A stretch of DNA of 64,000 bases from Tetracentron sinense (taxonomy: Eukaryota > Streptophyta > Magnoliopsida > Trochodendrales > Trochodendraceae): contig CM026562.1 of assembly GCA_015143295.1 (NCBI GenBank), positions 1,054,001 through 1,118,000 of the forward strand. Direction: 5' to 3'. The position numbers and the translations under genes were made by a program. The notes beneath the pieces are model-generated. The model was not told the origin of the DNA. It ran no database searches and saw only the letters and a program-made list of their open reading frames with translations. Below, piece after piece: positions 20,673-33,400 of the stretch. Every line of letters starts with the position of its first letter. Position 1 is the stretch's first letter.

Positions 20673-23600
20673 ATGGCTCCCACCCCAATTTCCCTTTTTG
20701 GGTCATCCTCGAATTTCATAATATCTCACTTCCATCGGAAAATCACGGAGGAAACAACTTCAAAATCTTTCAAAAAGCTCCGAAAGGTACTCATACCCAT
20801 CTCTTGAATCTCCATTTAGTTTATGTTAAATTCAATTCATTTCTTATTTTGATTTCTTTTTTCTTCTCGGGGAAATATTGCAGTTGTTTGTTGAGAATGT
20901 TGGTAAATTAAATTCAGCTGGTTTTAGTAGTACTGCGATTTGTTGTGCTTACGATGAATTTTCTGATGGAGAAATGGTGGGGAAAGTAATACAAGGACGA
21001 ATGAGGACAGATGGATTTGATTTTCTCCATTTAATGGAAGAGCGTGGGGTTCGTGCCAATTGTGACACCTATCTCTGGCTCTTGGAGGGATGTTCCAACT
21101 CTGGGTCGTTAAGAGATGCTAAGAGGCTTCACGGTAGAATTTTGAAATCTGGTTTTGATCGAGAATTTGTTTTGTGTAGTCGTCTTATCGCCATATATTC
21201 TGGTTATGGTGATTTAGATGGTGCAATCAAGATGTTTGATAGCATTTCTCAAAGAAGTGTCTCTTGCTGGAATAATATACTTTCTGGGTATCTTGCAAAG
21301 AAAATGAATCATCGAGTATTGGGTTTCTTTTCACGAATGCTAGCTGACAATGTGAATCCCAATGATGCCACTTTTGCCATTGTCCTAAGGGCATGCAGTG
21401 GTAACATTGTTGCTTATCGCTTTGTTGAACAGATTCATGCGAAGATTGTTCGTCATGGATTCTCTATTGATCCTGTCGTCGGAAACCCCTTGATTGATTT
21501 GTATTCAAAGAATGGTTACATAGATTCAGCTCGAGTGGTCTTTGAAGAATTATGTTTTCGGGACAGTGTTTCTTGGGTAGCTATGATCTCTGGTTTTTCC
21601 CAAAACTGCCATGAAGAAGAAGCTATCCTCCTCTTTTCTGAAATGCATAAATCAGGAATCACCCCAACTCCTTATGTCTTCTCGAGTGTTCTAAGCGCCT
21701 GTACCAAAATAGAGTTATATGAGCTTGGAGAGCAGCTTCATGCCCTGGTCTTTAAGTGGGGATTTTCTTCGGAAACTTTTGTGTGCAATGCTTTTGTCAC
21801 ACTATATTCGCGCTGTGGAAACTTGATCGCTGCTGAACGGATTTTCACTAAAATGAATCATCGAGATGGAATAACTTATAACTCACTTATCTCAGGGCTT
21901 GCTCAGCGTGGAAACAGCGATAGTGCTGTTCAACTGTATGAGAAGATGCAGCATGAGGGCTTTAAACCTGACTGTGTTACTGTTGCAAGCCTCCTGAGTG
22001 CATGTGCCTCTCTTGTGGCTCTTGACAAGGGAAGGCAGTTGCACTCCTATTCAATAAAGGCAGGAATATCTTCTGATATCATCACTGAAGGTTCACTCCT
22101 CGACCTCTATGTGAAATGCTCTGACATAGAAAGTGCCCGTGAATTCTTCAATAAAACAAAGAAAGAAAATGTGGTTCTATGGAATGTAATGCTTGTGGCT
22201 TACGGGCAGATGGGTAATCTAAGAGAGTCCTTTGAGATTTTCTCGCAGATGCAAGTTGTAGGCATGAGACCTAATCAGTACACTTACCCAAGTATACTGA
22301 GAACATGCACTTCTTTGGGAGCTCTTGACCTGGGAGAGCAGATCCATACCCAAATTATAAAGACCGGGTTCGAGCTTAACGTGTATGTCTGCAGCGTTCT
22401 TATAGATATGTATGCCAAACATGGAAGACTAGGGATCGCTCGGGAAATCCTCGGAAGACTCACTGAGAAAGATGTGGTCTCATGGACAGCCATGATTGCG
22501 GGGTTCGCACAACACGACTTGTATGTTGAAGCCTTAAGACTCTTTGAAGAAATGCAAAACCGAGGAATTCGACCAGACAACATAGGATTTTCCAGCGCAC
22601 TCAGTGCGTGTGCCGGAATTCAAGCACTAAATCAAGGACGTCAAATTCATGCTCAGTCATTTTTCTTTGGTTATTCAGCAGATCTTTCAATTGGGAATGC
22701 ACTCGTCAATCTTTATGCTAGATGTGGTAGAATCCAAGATGCATATTCAGCATTTGAGACGATTAAAACTAAAGATCAGATTTCTTGGAATGGTTTGGTA
22801 TCAGGATTCGCACAGAGTGGACACTTTGAGGAAGCTTTGCAGGTGTTTGCTAGGATGAATCGAGTGGGTGTAGGAGCTAATTTATTCACATATGGTTCTG
22901 TGTTGAGTGCTTCTGCCAATATAGCAGACATAAAACAGGGGAAGCAGATCCATGCGAGGATGATAAAAACTGGTTACGACTCAGAGACGGAGGCTGGCAA
23001 TGTCTTAATCACGTTGTACGCTAAGTGTGGGAGCATTGACGATGCCAAGAGAGAGTTTATTGAGATGCCTGAGAGAAACGAGATCTCATGGAATGCCATG
23101 ATCAACGGCTATTCTCAACATGGATGTGGTAATGAAGCATTAGATCTCTTTGAGGAGATGAAACGGCATGGTGTGACACCAAATCACGTCACCTTTGTGG
23201 GTGTCCTATCGGCTTGTAGTCATGTAGGTTTAGTAACTGAGGGGCTCAGCTACTTCAAGTCCATGAGCAAAGAACATGGCATAGCCCCAAGACCAGAACA
23301 CTATGTTTGTGTGGTGGATATTTTTGGACGTGCTGGCTTGTTGGATGACGCAAGAGGATTCATAGAGGAGATGCCGATTGACCCAGACGCAATGGTTTGG
23401 AGGACCCTTCTAAGCGCTTGCACGGTTCATAAGAATGTAGAGATTGGGGAGTTTGCAGCTCGGCATCTTCTACAATTAGAACCAGAAGACTCAGCAACTT
23501 ATGTTCTCTTATCAAACATATATGCAGTGGCTAGGAAATGGGACTTCAGGGATCGGGCAAGGCAGATGATGAAAGACAAGGGTGTAAAGAAGGAGCCCGG

Positions 23601-24003
23601 TCGTAGCTGGATCGAAGTTAAGAACTCGGTTCATGCATTCTTTGTTGGTGATCGGTTGCATCCACTAGCAGATAAGATCTACGAGTTCTTAGAGGATTTG
23701 AATAAACGAGTGGCTGAAATTGGTTACATGCAAGACCGATATAGCCTTTTGCACGATATTGAGCAAGGGCAGAAGGACCCAACTGTATATGTTCACAGTG
23801 AAAAACTAGCTGTCGCTTTCGGGCTCATTAGCTTGTCGTCTGGAATGCCCATAAGGGTAATTAAGAATCTTCGTGTCTGTAACGATTGTCATAATTGGAT
23901 GAAGTTTGTCTCGAAAGTTTCTAATCAGGCTGTTGTAGTACGAGATGCATACCGCTTTCATCATTTTGAAGGTGGTGTTTGTTCATGTAAAGATTACTGG
24001 TAA
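20673..24003 (+). CDS. PCMP-H42: DYW-class pentatricopeptide-repeat protein, At4g13650-like
   Basis: Two exons: 20673-20786 (38 codons, ATG at 20673, starting MAPTPISLFGSS, a likely organellar transit peptide) and 20884-24003. The 97-bp phase-0 intron has GT/AG ends (AAG|GTACTC...TTGCAG|TTG). The product is about 1077 aa, close to the roughly 1064 aa I recall for Arabidopsis At4g13650, which it parallels along its whole length. It consists of about 25 PLS-type PPR motifs (for example WLLEGCSNSGSLRDAKRLHG, VCSVLIDMYAKHGRLGIA), then the E/E+ region (KEPGRSWIEVKNSVHAFFVG) and a DYW deaminase domain. That domain has the HSEKLAVAFGL (HxE) motif, the zinc ligands CNDCH and CSC, and the terminal triplet DYW. 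Such proteins bind specific organellar transcripts and direct C-to-U editing; the target here is unknown. The frame is intact. Foldback MITEs sit directly upstream. Confidence 0.95.
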
Positions 24004-25290
24004 TCAAAAGTGCCAGAGTGTAAATGAGCTGATACTATATGTTATATTTTGATCCAAAGGATCATGGTTGTATCATATTTTTCCTCATCAATTCCTCAAG
24101 ATTATAATTCTCTCTTCGAAATTGTTTTATATATACATGGAGCCCGTAGCATTCTTTCCTACATATATGACTTGATTGGATATTGCAGTTTGCCAATTGG
24201 GTTTATCTCTACGGTTGGCTTTGATTTTTAAATTAGAAACAATTATAAAATAATTATTAGAGATGTTTTCACTGATAAGATAAGGGTGGTTCTACTTTCA
24301 CCCCAACACTGCTGACTACTGCACATCTAACTTAAAAGTGCTGGCTACACACCAACCCTTCCCTCTTCCTTAGTCTTCTCCGGACAAAGATTCCAACGAC
24401 TCCATCTTCTCCAGCAAATCCATGGGTTCCTTCACTCTTCAAAGCCATTCCGTCAAAAACCTCACTTTCCCGGTGAGAAACACCTCTGGATCTCCTTAGA
24501 AACTGTCTACTATAATTTTCAGAATGCCTTCTACTTTGCTTTAAAACCCACTGCCAAATTCAACCTCTCTGAAAATCATGGGTGGAAAAGGCCATATGAT
24601 GGAGAACAAGCATATCCATATCCATAAAATGCTAGCAAGGGCAAGAATTTGTTGTGGTTTCTTTCTTTCCATTGAAATTGAAATTGCAATGTGAGTGAGT
24701 TTGAAGGTCAGATAATTACCTTTGGCAAATCTTCCAACATTAAAATTGGAATTTACATATCGAAAACCATGGTTTTTAGATTATTTATTTTTATATTTTT
24801 ACGTTTTTATTTAATTTCTTTGACTTTTTATTTATTTATTTAATCTCTTCTTAGATTTCTGTCTTTCTTCTCTTATTGTTCTTTTAAGCTTTATTTATAC
24901 ACTAGACAGATCTATTCTTCACCCCATGAATAGACTCTCAAAACGCCAGGTTCCAAAACACGCCTCACTCACAAAATCTCATTTTTCTTTTCTATTTGTT
25001 TCTCTCACTTAGAGTTTATTGTGCGTTGATTACGGTCTGATTTCAATTCTCTCTAATATCAGATTTTCTTTACCATGCTGGTGATGAAGACACTTCCATC
25101 TCTAAATCAGTTATCCAAATATTTTAGTTTTAGCAAATTTTGTTTGATTGTTATAGGCCATATTTTGAATTTTAAGATTAATTAATTTTGTGACGTGAAT
25201 CTTTAAATTAATTAGATTGGTTATTTGAATCTTTAGACCAATAAATTGATCTGTATCTTCAAAGTTTCACAAGAGTGAAACAATATATTT
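24004..25290. other. PPR 3' flank and intergenic DNA
   Basis: The 3' UTR of the PPR gene presumably lies in the first few hundred bases. The rest is AT-rich. Short Met ORFs (near 24422 and 24578) have no recognisable homology and no support. No repeat structure was resolved. Confidence 0.4.
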
Positions 25291-26600
25291 TTTTGATCGG
25301 TAATTTAGCATATATATATATATATTGCAATGCTCTAAATAGTACAAAGGTTCATACAGAATATGAACCAAATAATGGAAAACAAAACTAAAACTATAAC
25401 AGAAAATTATGGATTGGAGCACTATATCACGTCAACCAGACCCTCCTCCTCAAAGTTCTTTCTTATCGAGCACCATTCTGGGAGTAACTTTCGAGTTTCA
25501 AGACCTTTGGTACACACGCTCCTCAAATGATGCAATACCATAAAAAGCTCAACTATTTCTTCTTTCCAGAGGGACTAGCCTAAAGCTCCTAGGAGCATAG
25601 TCCACACCACCGTCACTGGATCCTCCATGGGAATCGACAACCACTCTCATAAGGAATTCCGAAGAGAACTAGGAAAGATCCATACGATCCCCAATTGAAG
25701 TAAAAATCATCCCCAAAAGGCTAAGGCATTAGGACAACATTAGGCGATCTGATTTAGCCATCTCATGTCGATCTGTCAAACTGGTTCAGTCTAAGGACTA
25801 ACCGGTTTAACTGATCTGTTCAAGTGGGTCAATCATATAGACTACCAAAGGCTAACCCTTTCGAGCTTGCCACAATGATTGGGCTACAAGTATCACCAAT
25901 CTGTGATTAATCATTTCTGGAATCATACACGAATAGTTCAATTGGATCTAGTCCAATCTGAACAACGAACGGGCCTATGGTTCGACCTTCTCTGGTTGGA
26001 CTGGGTATGAAGGTCTTCTTCCTTCTTGGACAGTCTGTCTTCTTTCTCTTGACAAACTGGATCTCTGGTTCTAGGCCCTCTATTTCGTCTGGTAGCTTTG
26101 AGCCTTCTCAAACCCTCCTTATATAGAGCTCCAAGTGGTAAGACATATTTTTGTTGGGCCTAATAACTACCCTAATTACCCACGATCCAGACACATTTTT
26201 GTTGGGCCTAATAACTACCCTAATTACCCATGATCTAGATTCCATGAATCTAACTGCTCCAAGGGCAACCGATGGGTTGCATGGAGAACTAAGGTCCGCC
26301 AACCCACATGGGAAGGCCGAGCCCACTCAGATCCGTGTGGGTCACACCCACATGGCCCACCACGTGTCTCCCTAGGAGCATACGATCTTAGAGCAACTAA
26401 TCACGACTAGCGACGATGCGCATGTGCAAAGTGTAAGCGCAGCTCGCGTGTCAAAGATATGGTCTAAAGTCAATGAAAATGAGTCTCCTACACTATAAGA
26501 AGTCTCCTATATCACAAGATTACACTCTAGTAGAGTTTTAAAACATTTATAAAGAATGTAACTTTCTTCTATTTTTCTGATGTGGGACTATGTTTTCAAA
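25291..26600 (-). repeat. Antisense retroelement-like sequence with TATA box (tentative)
   Basis: Reading the minus strand, CTATATAAGGAGGG (about 26116-26129) is a strong TATA context with a G/C-rich upstream block and a polypyrimidine-poor leader, as in LTR U3/R. The left edge near 25290 reads, reversed, ATTACCGATCAAAAAAA, like a LINE 3' tail. No coding motif and no TSD were found, so the element type is open. Confidence 0.3.
26143..26238 (+). repeat. 48-bp tandem duplication
   Basis: Two adjacent 48-bp copies starting ACATATTTTTGTTGGGCC (26143) and ACACATTTTTGTTGGGCC (26191) differ at only a few positions. They lie just upstream, in minus-strand sense, of the TATA box at about 26116-26129. 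Confidence 0.85.
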
Positions 26601-27736
26601 GAGAAAACACACAAGTGAAATAAGCTTGTCTCACAAGGAGACCAAGTTTCAAGTCACCCCAAATACAAAAATACACTATTCTTGAATTTAAATAGTGATC
26701 TTTATGAAATGAACCAAAATAGTTTTAGGGACTAAAACCTAATATTAAAAACAAAAGAACCAAAATTTAAATAAATATAAATTAGATTCAACAAAGCTTG
26801 ACTAATGGGTTTCTGAGATTGATCAGTTACCAGCAAACGCTCCAAGGTTTCATTGTTGTTGGAGTTAGCAGAGCCATTATATTTCAAAATCTCTTCTTCG
26901 AAGCTATGACGATCAATTGAATAGAGAAAAACTATTTGAAACTGCTCCAAATGGGGAATTTGGCCGGTGCATGTTAGCAAAATCATGGGCAATACAATTC
27001 CACCCAAGCAACGGAAGTATTATGCGTTGAACCTTCATGTATCCTTTTGTCCTTTGTCCCTTCAATAGGCATGAGCTAAGGAATATTTGGGTTAAACAGT
27101 GAGAACGGACCATTGCATCTGCTTAATGTGCATCACCGACTTTGCGTACTAATATGCGTGTTTGATTTTTAAACTCTCTCTGCAATTGCCACTTTTTCTT
27201 TAACCCTTTCTTAAAAAATGAATTTTATATCCTCTATCAGCTGCTATTATTCTTTGTTGGTTAAACAACATTATGAATTCAAGAAGGGAAATTTAGACAT
27301 TTTAAAATATTTAAATCATGACATCATCAAAATCCATCAATGCAAGTAACGACATACTAACATAAGGGAGAATTTGTTAGTGACAACTGAAGTAGAGGAG
27401 AGAGTAGTGTAATTTTAGAAACAAGATGAGAGGTTTTTGCAATTTCACCAAACCTCGGGGGAGGTCAGTGTAATTTACCCTATAATATATAGTAGAGTAT
27501 CCAAAATTGAAGATATGGAGAATATCAAAAAATAAAAAATAATAATAAGATAAGAGGAATTGTTGTACAAGAGGGAGTGATTGGCAACTTTCTACACCTG
27601 AAGAGGTGTATTGCCAATCACTTACTATTCCTTTCCTTTCTAGAATATCTCTTTCCTTGTCTTTGATTTGACATTATCTTCCTCATACTCCTTTCCTTCT
27701 AGAAATATAGAAGGGGTTAGAAATCTTTTGATATCA
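26601..27736. other. Intergenic, no supported gene
   Basis: There are minus-strand ORFs of 66-91 codons (26732-27113) but no motif I recognise. A short stem-loop (AGTGATTGGCAA ... TTGCCAATCACT, about 27574-27624) is present. Otherwise nothing. Confidence 0.4.
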
Positions 27737-27850
27737 CTTCTAACTGCAAAACTCATTGTTAACTTTCATTTTGTATCAGGATAGCTGCAAAGATGCATAA
27801 GGGAATCAACAGAATTCATGGGAGTATCTATCTATCTATCTATCTATATA
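27737..27850 (-). pseudogene. Captured fragment of the E1-beta gene (exon edge plus intron)
   Basis: CTTCTAACTGCAAAACTCATTG, then ATTTTGTA, CAGGATAGCTGCAAAGATGC and AATAATCCAAAACT match 43674-43790 in the same order and orientation. That source spans the 5' edge of an E1-beta exon (acceptor CTGCAAAAC on the minus strand) and the neighbouring intron. It is a 110-bp genomic duplicate 16 kb from the source. A (TCTA)n/(TA)n microsatellite interrupts it at about 27826-27856. Confidence 0.75.
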
Positions 27851-27864
27851 TATACAATAATCCA

Positions 27865-28702
27865 AAACTTATGAAGGTCCTGACTCTCTCGAATGAGTCA
27901 TTCTTCTTCCATCTTCTTCTTTTCTATGTTTTTATTTTATTTTAATTATAAAGGTACATATCAATTGGTATCAGAGCACCTTCTTGGGCTCGTGATGAAA
28001 GGATTACTATGAAGGTTGAAGGTTGGAGGAAGACCCCCTCGAAGTGGTCACCTTCAACAATTAATGGAGTTCATTTCATTGGTCTTCCGATGGAGATTTT
28101 CTTATACCTTAAACCTTAAGGACAAAGTTTTCTTATGGGGAATAGTTTGTTACGTGCCTTTTGTGAACATACGTTTGTACGTAGTTTTAGGAGTTGTGGG
28201 TAGTTACAAAAGGAGAGGAGAGTTGGTTAGGATGTAACTATTATAAAAATGTAACACTTTTTAATTAATTAATGGAGCAAGGAATAAAATTAAAGGGTGC
28301 TTGCATTTGTGGAGTTAATCTACACTACTCAAAGTAGGTTACCTATGGAGGTCCTAACTCTCTCAAATGAGTCATTATTCTTCACTCTTCTTCTTTTTTG
28401 TGTTTTTATTTTACTTAATTATAAAGGTATGTTATGTACCTAGGTAGTTATAGGGATAGTTATTTAGAGATATGATTAGTGGGTGGTTTAGGTAGTTTGT
28501 AACTCCTATTGTCTTTATAAAAGGGTATGTAATTACACATTTCTAGATATGTTGAATGAAGATTAGTTGTTATGAGAGAATATATGGAGGTTTGCCCCCT
28601 TGAAGAGGCATCAATGGAGGTCCTGGACTGCCTCGAATCAGCCATATCTCTCGATCCCTCTCCTTCTTCTTTTATGTTTTTATTTTATTTAAGAAAGGTA
28701 CG
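27865..28702 (+). repeat. Copia-type LTR/TRIM fragments with tRNA-Met primer-binding site
   Basis: A roughly 90-bp segment (GGAGGTCCT...CTCGAATGAGTCATT...TTTTTATTTTA...AAAGGTA) occurs three times: 27868-27963, 28347-28428 and 28618-28700. The first copy is followed by TGGTATCAGAGC at 27966-27977, the standard Ty1/copia primer-binding site complementary to initiator tRNA-Met. A promoter-like TTTATAAAAGGG lies near 28514-28525. No pol domain is present; a terminal-repeat retrotransposon in miniature is possible. The third copy is cut at 28703 by the gypsy LTR. Confidence 0.5.
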
Positions 28703-30473
28703 TGTCACGCCCCGAAAATCAATACAATTCATATCTCATAAATGCATGAAATTTTAGGCGTGGACCTAGAACAAATCCCAAGACTAAATGGAAATAATTC
28801 AAATTAATCCATTAAACAGAAGTGTATATCGAGCCACTAAAATAAATCAAAGACAATAATCAAATAAAATGGACATTGTTATGTCTCAATTTAATACTCA
28901 CCTAAACAAAACAAAGAGCTCCACGGACTAACTAAGCTCCTGCTAACTTCTAAAGTCCTCAAGTCTCTCCTGAAAAGATAGAGTATAACAAGGGTGAGCA
29001 CGACGACCCAGCAAAAGAACACATCCAACAATCAATAATTATATCATGATAGATACAATAAATTATTACAATATATGCAATTTATTTATAGACAAGTTTC
29101 ACAATTTATCGTTAATTCAATTATTGGTCACGGTCTCATGTCCATAGGATTCAAATTGATATCGTCCTACTAACATTCTTTTACTGACAACACTAAGCTC
29201 ATCCAGTCGGGTTCCCACAAAGTTTGCCCTTCATTTATTTGATTTAATGAATGTCTCACTCCATTAGTCAAAAAGTCATTTGGTTTATCATTGATCTTCC
29301 AATACTATTCTTGGGATCACACTAAGTTTACCAAATTTTCACTTTTGGGCTCCCACAAAGTTCACCGGATGATTCTCTTCTAGGCATCGTACTAAAGTCC
29401 TCCCACAAGCGAACCCCACTCAAGGTTTTTGGTCTTTTATTAAAATCTGGATTTATTAAATGACATACAAGACAATATTCATAGTCCATAGATTAAACAT
29501 GACATGTACATCAACAATTAATAAAATAAAATAATAATTGACAAGAGCATGAATGATTTCATCTCATAATTCACAGTAATTAAGAATATTAAATATAAAT
29601 AATATATTCAATTAAATTATCTTAGAAAAATTAATGTGAAAATCATCTCTTTCCCCGTTTTTGATTTTCCACTAAGGTTTTAACTCACAAAACTATTGAT
29701 TTAGGAAAAACTTTAACGAAAGTTGTAGATCTTTTCGAGCTTTTTAAAATGATGTACTGTTGGACCAAAATCGGACTTAAAGTCATAAAGTTATGACCCA
29801 TATATCGAAACTAGGTAAATTTCCTTTAAATTAATTTAATTCCGAAAATTCACCAATTATAATCTCCTGAATTTCTTATATATTTTACCCTAAAATTCTA
29901 TTTTTCTCAATGGTTTTCATCTCTAAATTCAATACATTGTTTTTTGATATTTAATTCGTTTATGAGTAATTATAGATGTAAAACAAGAGTTGGAACAACA
30001 ACATTTAAATATCAAAATATACTAAGTTTAATCCCAGGATTTTAAGAATTACTTAAAACCTTACTCAAAATTTTAAACTCTAATTTATAAGTTTCTAGCA
30101 CGGATCATCATTCCTATAAATCCAAAACATAATCAAAACCTAGAACTAAGGTGGAGTGTTCACTTGCCTCAATGATTTAATCTACCACGAGGAAAAACAA
30201 GCTTTGGAATCGCAATCTCCTTCCTTGAAAACTTTTTCAAATGTGAAAACCCTACTTTTCTTCTCTCCCACGTTCTATTCTCTAAAAATTGTATTATGTG
30301 TATTCTGAAATTAGGTTTATCACTTTCTATTTATATTATCCTTATTATTTATTTACCAGCTGAATGTCATTAGTAACTCTTGTTTGTCTACACTTCTAAT
30401 TAAATCTCTATCAAGTTTATTCTAATTCTCTCATTTATTTTCACATTAACTAATTAATTTCAAGGTCACTACA
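28703..30473 (-). repeat. LTR of an antisense Ty3/gypsy (Tekay/Del-like) element
   Basis: In minus orientation the LTR begins TGTAGTGACCTTGAAATT (30473), immediately after a polypurine tract AAGGAGGGTAGAT (30486-30474). It ends ...CGGGGCGTGACA at 28703. A minus-strand TATA (TATAAATAG) lies at about 30328-30336. Length is 1771 bp. It is the 3' LTR of the pol fragment to its right. Confidence 0.8.
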
Positions 30474-30489
30474 ATCTACCCTCCTTAAA

Positions 30490-33400
30490 AGAAATTTTGT
30501 CCTCAAAATTTAATATACATCATCAAAAAAAAGATGTGGATACTTTTCCTCCATATCCGACTCTAGCTCCCAAGAGGCTTCACCTATGTCATGAATGTTC
30601 CAGAGAACTTTCGCTAAGGTGATGGACTTACTCTAAGCTGCTTCACCATACTGTCCAAAATACGAAATGGCCTCTCCTCATAAGATGCATCCTACCTGAT
30701 CTTCAAGGTACAGAAGTCAATAATGTGAGACTCATCTCTCACATACTTTCTCAGCATCGATACATGAAACACATTATGCACCCCAGACAAACTAGGTGGC
30801 AAGGCCAGTCTATATGTCACAACTCCAATCCGATCCAATACTTCAAATGGTCCAATGAACTAGGAGACAACTTCCCCTTCTTTTTTTTTCCCGAATCTCA
30901 CAATACCCTTCATTGGAGAATCTTTAAGCAAAACATAATCGCCAACTGAAAACTCTAGACTTCTTCTACGCCGGTCTGCATAACTCTTTTGCCGACTCTG
31001 AGCAATTCTCAACCACTCCCTGATCAATGCTACCATAGTTGTTAAAGGCATTGCCTCAGGCGCCTCAAGCGATCCCTTAGGAGACCAGGCGCTCTGCTAG
31101 GCTCAGGCATCTAGCCACCTCAGACAATCATTATTATAAATCTAATATATGTAATATCATTATTGTTTAAGGATATAAAAGTTTATTTTAGTTCAATATA
31201 GTAGTTTGGTAAACAAAAAAATATGTTATTTTATATACTTTTCATGTCTTTTACCATATAATATGTTAGGGTTTGTATATCCGACAAAAATAATGTTTGC
31301 AAATAGAAGAAATAAGAGAGGCATGGAGTCAAGTATGTTTTCCTTATGTTAACTTGTCATCTCTCTTGCTCAATGGGTGAACAATTGACCTCTTTCTCTC
31401 TCTATCTCTTTTTGTGGGTAGACCATATGGACCCCATATGCTTTTGCATGATTGTTACAAGCATTGCCTAGGCTACCAGGAATATTGGTGGGCTCAGGCG
31501 GTCCAATAATAAAAAAAGACCTTTCAATGCCTCAAATTTCTTTTAAGACCCCCAAAACTCTCATAAACCCAAATCTAAAAAGGTCTTTTATAATTTAAAT
31601 AAGTGTAGACCTCATAATTATATATTTTACCAATTATATATTTTTATTACATTTCTTGAGTGTAATTAAGAAAAAGGAAGAAAGAAAAAATAGGAGTAAG
31701 AGGTACGACCTCTCCCCCTCTCTTCTCTCTCTCATGTTCGATGTCATATTGACTGTTGGACTTTTTTCTGTTATTTATTCAGTCTCACACTCTCCCCTCT
31801 CCTCCCTCTCTCATGTTCAGCTATCATTGTAGATTATTGTTTATTTCTATTTTTAATCCTTCATAATCTCTCTCTCCCATTTCAACAATCATTGTAGACT
31901 TCATTTTTTTTGTTCTGTTTTTTTATTCCTAATACTTGAAATCTCATTTTATTGTTCTAAGAACTGTCTTCAAGGAAGATTCTATTAAAGTGTATCTTAA
32001 CAATAGATATTTTGTAATTTACATAAATTGCAAGGCTCCTTATCCAAGGAAATGCATCATACGCAGATCACAGATTAGGGGGATGTCTGTAGCAAAAAGT
32101 TCATCAAGCGACGCCTCGGGCGTCTCAGGCTATCGCCTCAGGCGTCCATGGGTTTGTCGCCTCGAGTCGCCTTGACAACTATGAATGCTACCTTCTCAGT
32201 AGTCTCACAAACCAACTTTAGTCTAAGCAAACTACTAACGCCTACCTCTGCTCAACAAATAGGTGATCTACAAGGTCTACCATATAGAGCCTCGCCATCC
32301 TGATATTGGCATAATAACTGTTATTATATGCAAACTCCATCAAAGGTAGGTGATCCAACCAATTACCTTTGAAATCCAAAATATATGCCCGAAGCATGTC
32401 TTTCAACACTTGGTTGACTCATTCTGTTTGACCATCAATTTGGGGATGAAAAGTCGTACTGAAATCTAATGATGTCCTCAGTGCTCTCTGAAAACTCTTC
32501 CAGAATTGAGATGTAAACATCGCATCTCGATCTGAGACTATCGATATAGAAACTCCATGTAGTTTAACTATCTCTTTTACATACAGCTTACTCAACTCAT
32601 CCATGGAGTAAGTAGTACGAACCGGAAGAAAGTGAGCAAATTTTATCAATCGGTCCACTATTACCCATACTGCATCATGCCCCTGCCTCAACCTCGATAG
32701 TTCGACTACAAAATCCATCAATATCCTCTCCCATTTCCATTCTGCAATGGACAATGACTGCAAAGGCCCAAATGGCTTCTGATGCTCAGCCTTCACTTGC
32801 TGACAAGTCAAACATCTAGCTACAAACTCTACAATCCATTTCATACCATCCCAGCAAAAATGCCTACAAAGATCGCGATGCATCTTTGTATCACCCGGAT
32901 GAACCGCATATTTTGCGTGATACGATTCCTCAAGAACCTCTCTCTTTAGATCAGTCAAATCTGTAACACACAATCTACTACGAAGTCTCACACCACCCTC
33001 TGATCCATAGCCCAATCTGCAGTGTTACCAACAACTGTCTCTACTACTCTCGATTGTAACTTTCCATCTTGCGATTGAGCTTGAATGATTTTACTAACCA
33101 ATATCGGTTGGATAGTTAGACTGAATAGAAAAGCATTGTCATTCTGCTGAACTGGATAAACCTCCAACATATTCCACTCTTGAACTATCATAAGAGCAAC
33201 TAATCATGTCGGTTTGTGACTCAATGCATCTGCTACAACCTTAGCCTTCCCAGGATGATAGTGAAAAGTAAAGTCATAGTCCTTTAGATGTTTCATCCAC
33301 CTTCACTGCCTCATGTTCAACTTCTTCTGAGAGAACAAGTATTTCAAACTTTTGTGATCAGAAAAGAACTCAAACTTCTCTCCATAAAGATAGTGTCTAC

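Noticed and set aside
20651-20911. 86-codon ORF at the PPR 5' end in another frame
   Set aside because: The frame starting at ATG 20673 with the GT-AG intron joins in phase to the PPR exon; the other frame runs through the intron.
24422-24720. Small ORFs in the PPR 3' flank
   Set aside because: Short, without domains, and not supported by splice sites or homology.
25291-26600. Definite LTR or LINE annotation
   Set aside because: TATA and tail-like sequences are suggestive, but no termini, TSD or coding motif could be established; kept only as tentative.
26732-27113. Possible minus-strand gene
   Set aside because: Two short overlapping ORFs in different frames with no recognised motif or splice support.
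28016-28237. 73-codon ORF after the copia primer site
   Set aside because: No gag similarity; too short and without homology to call a gene.
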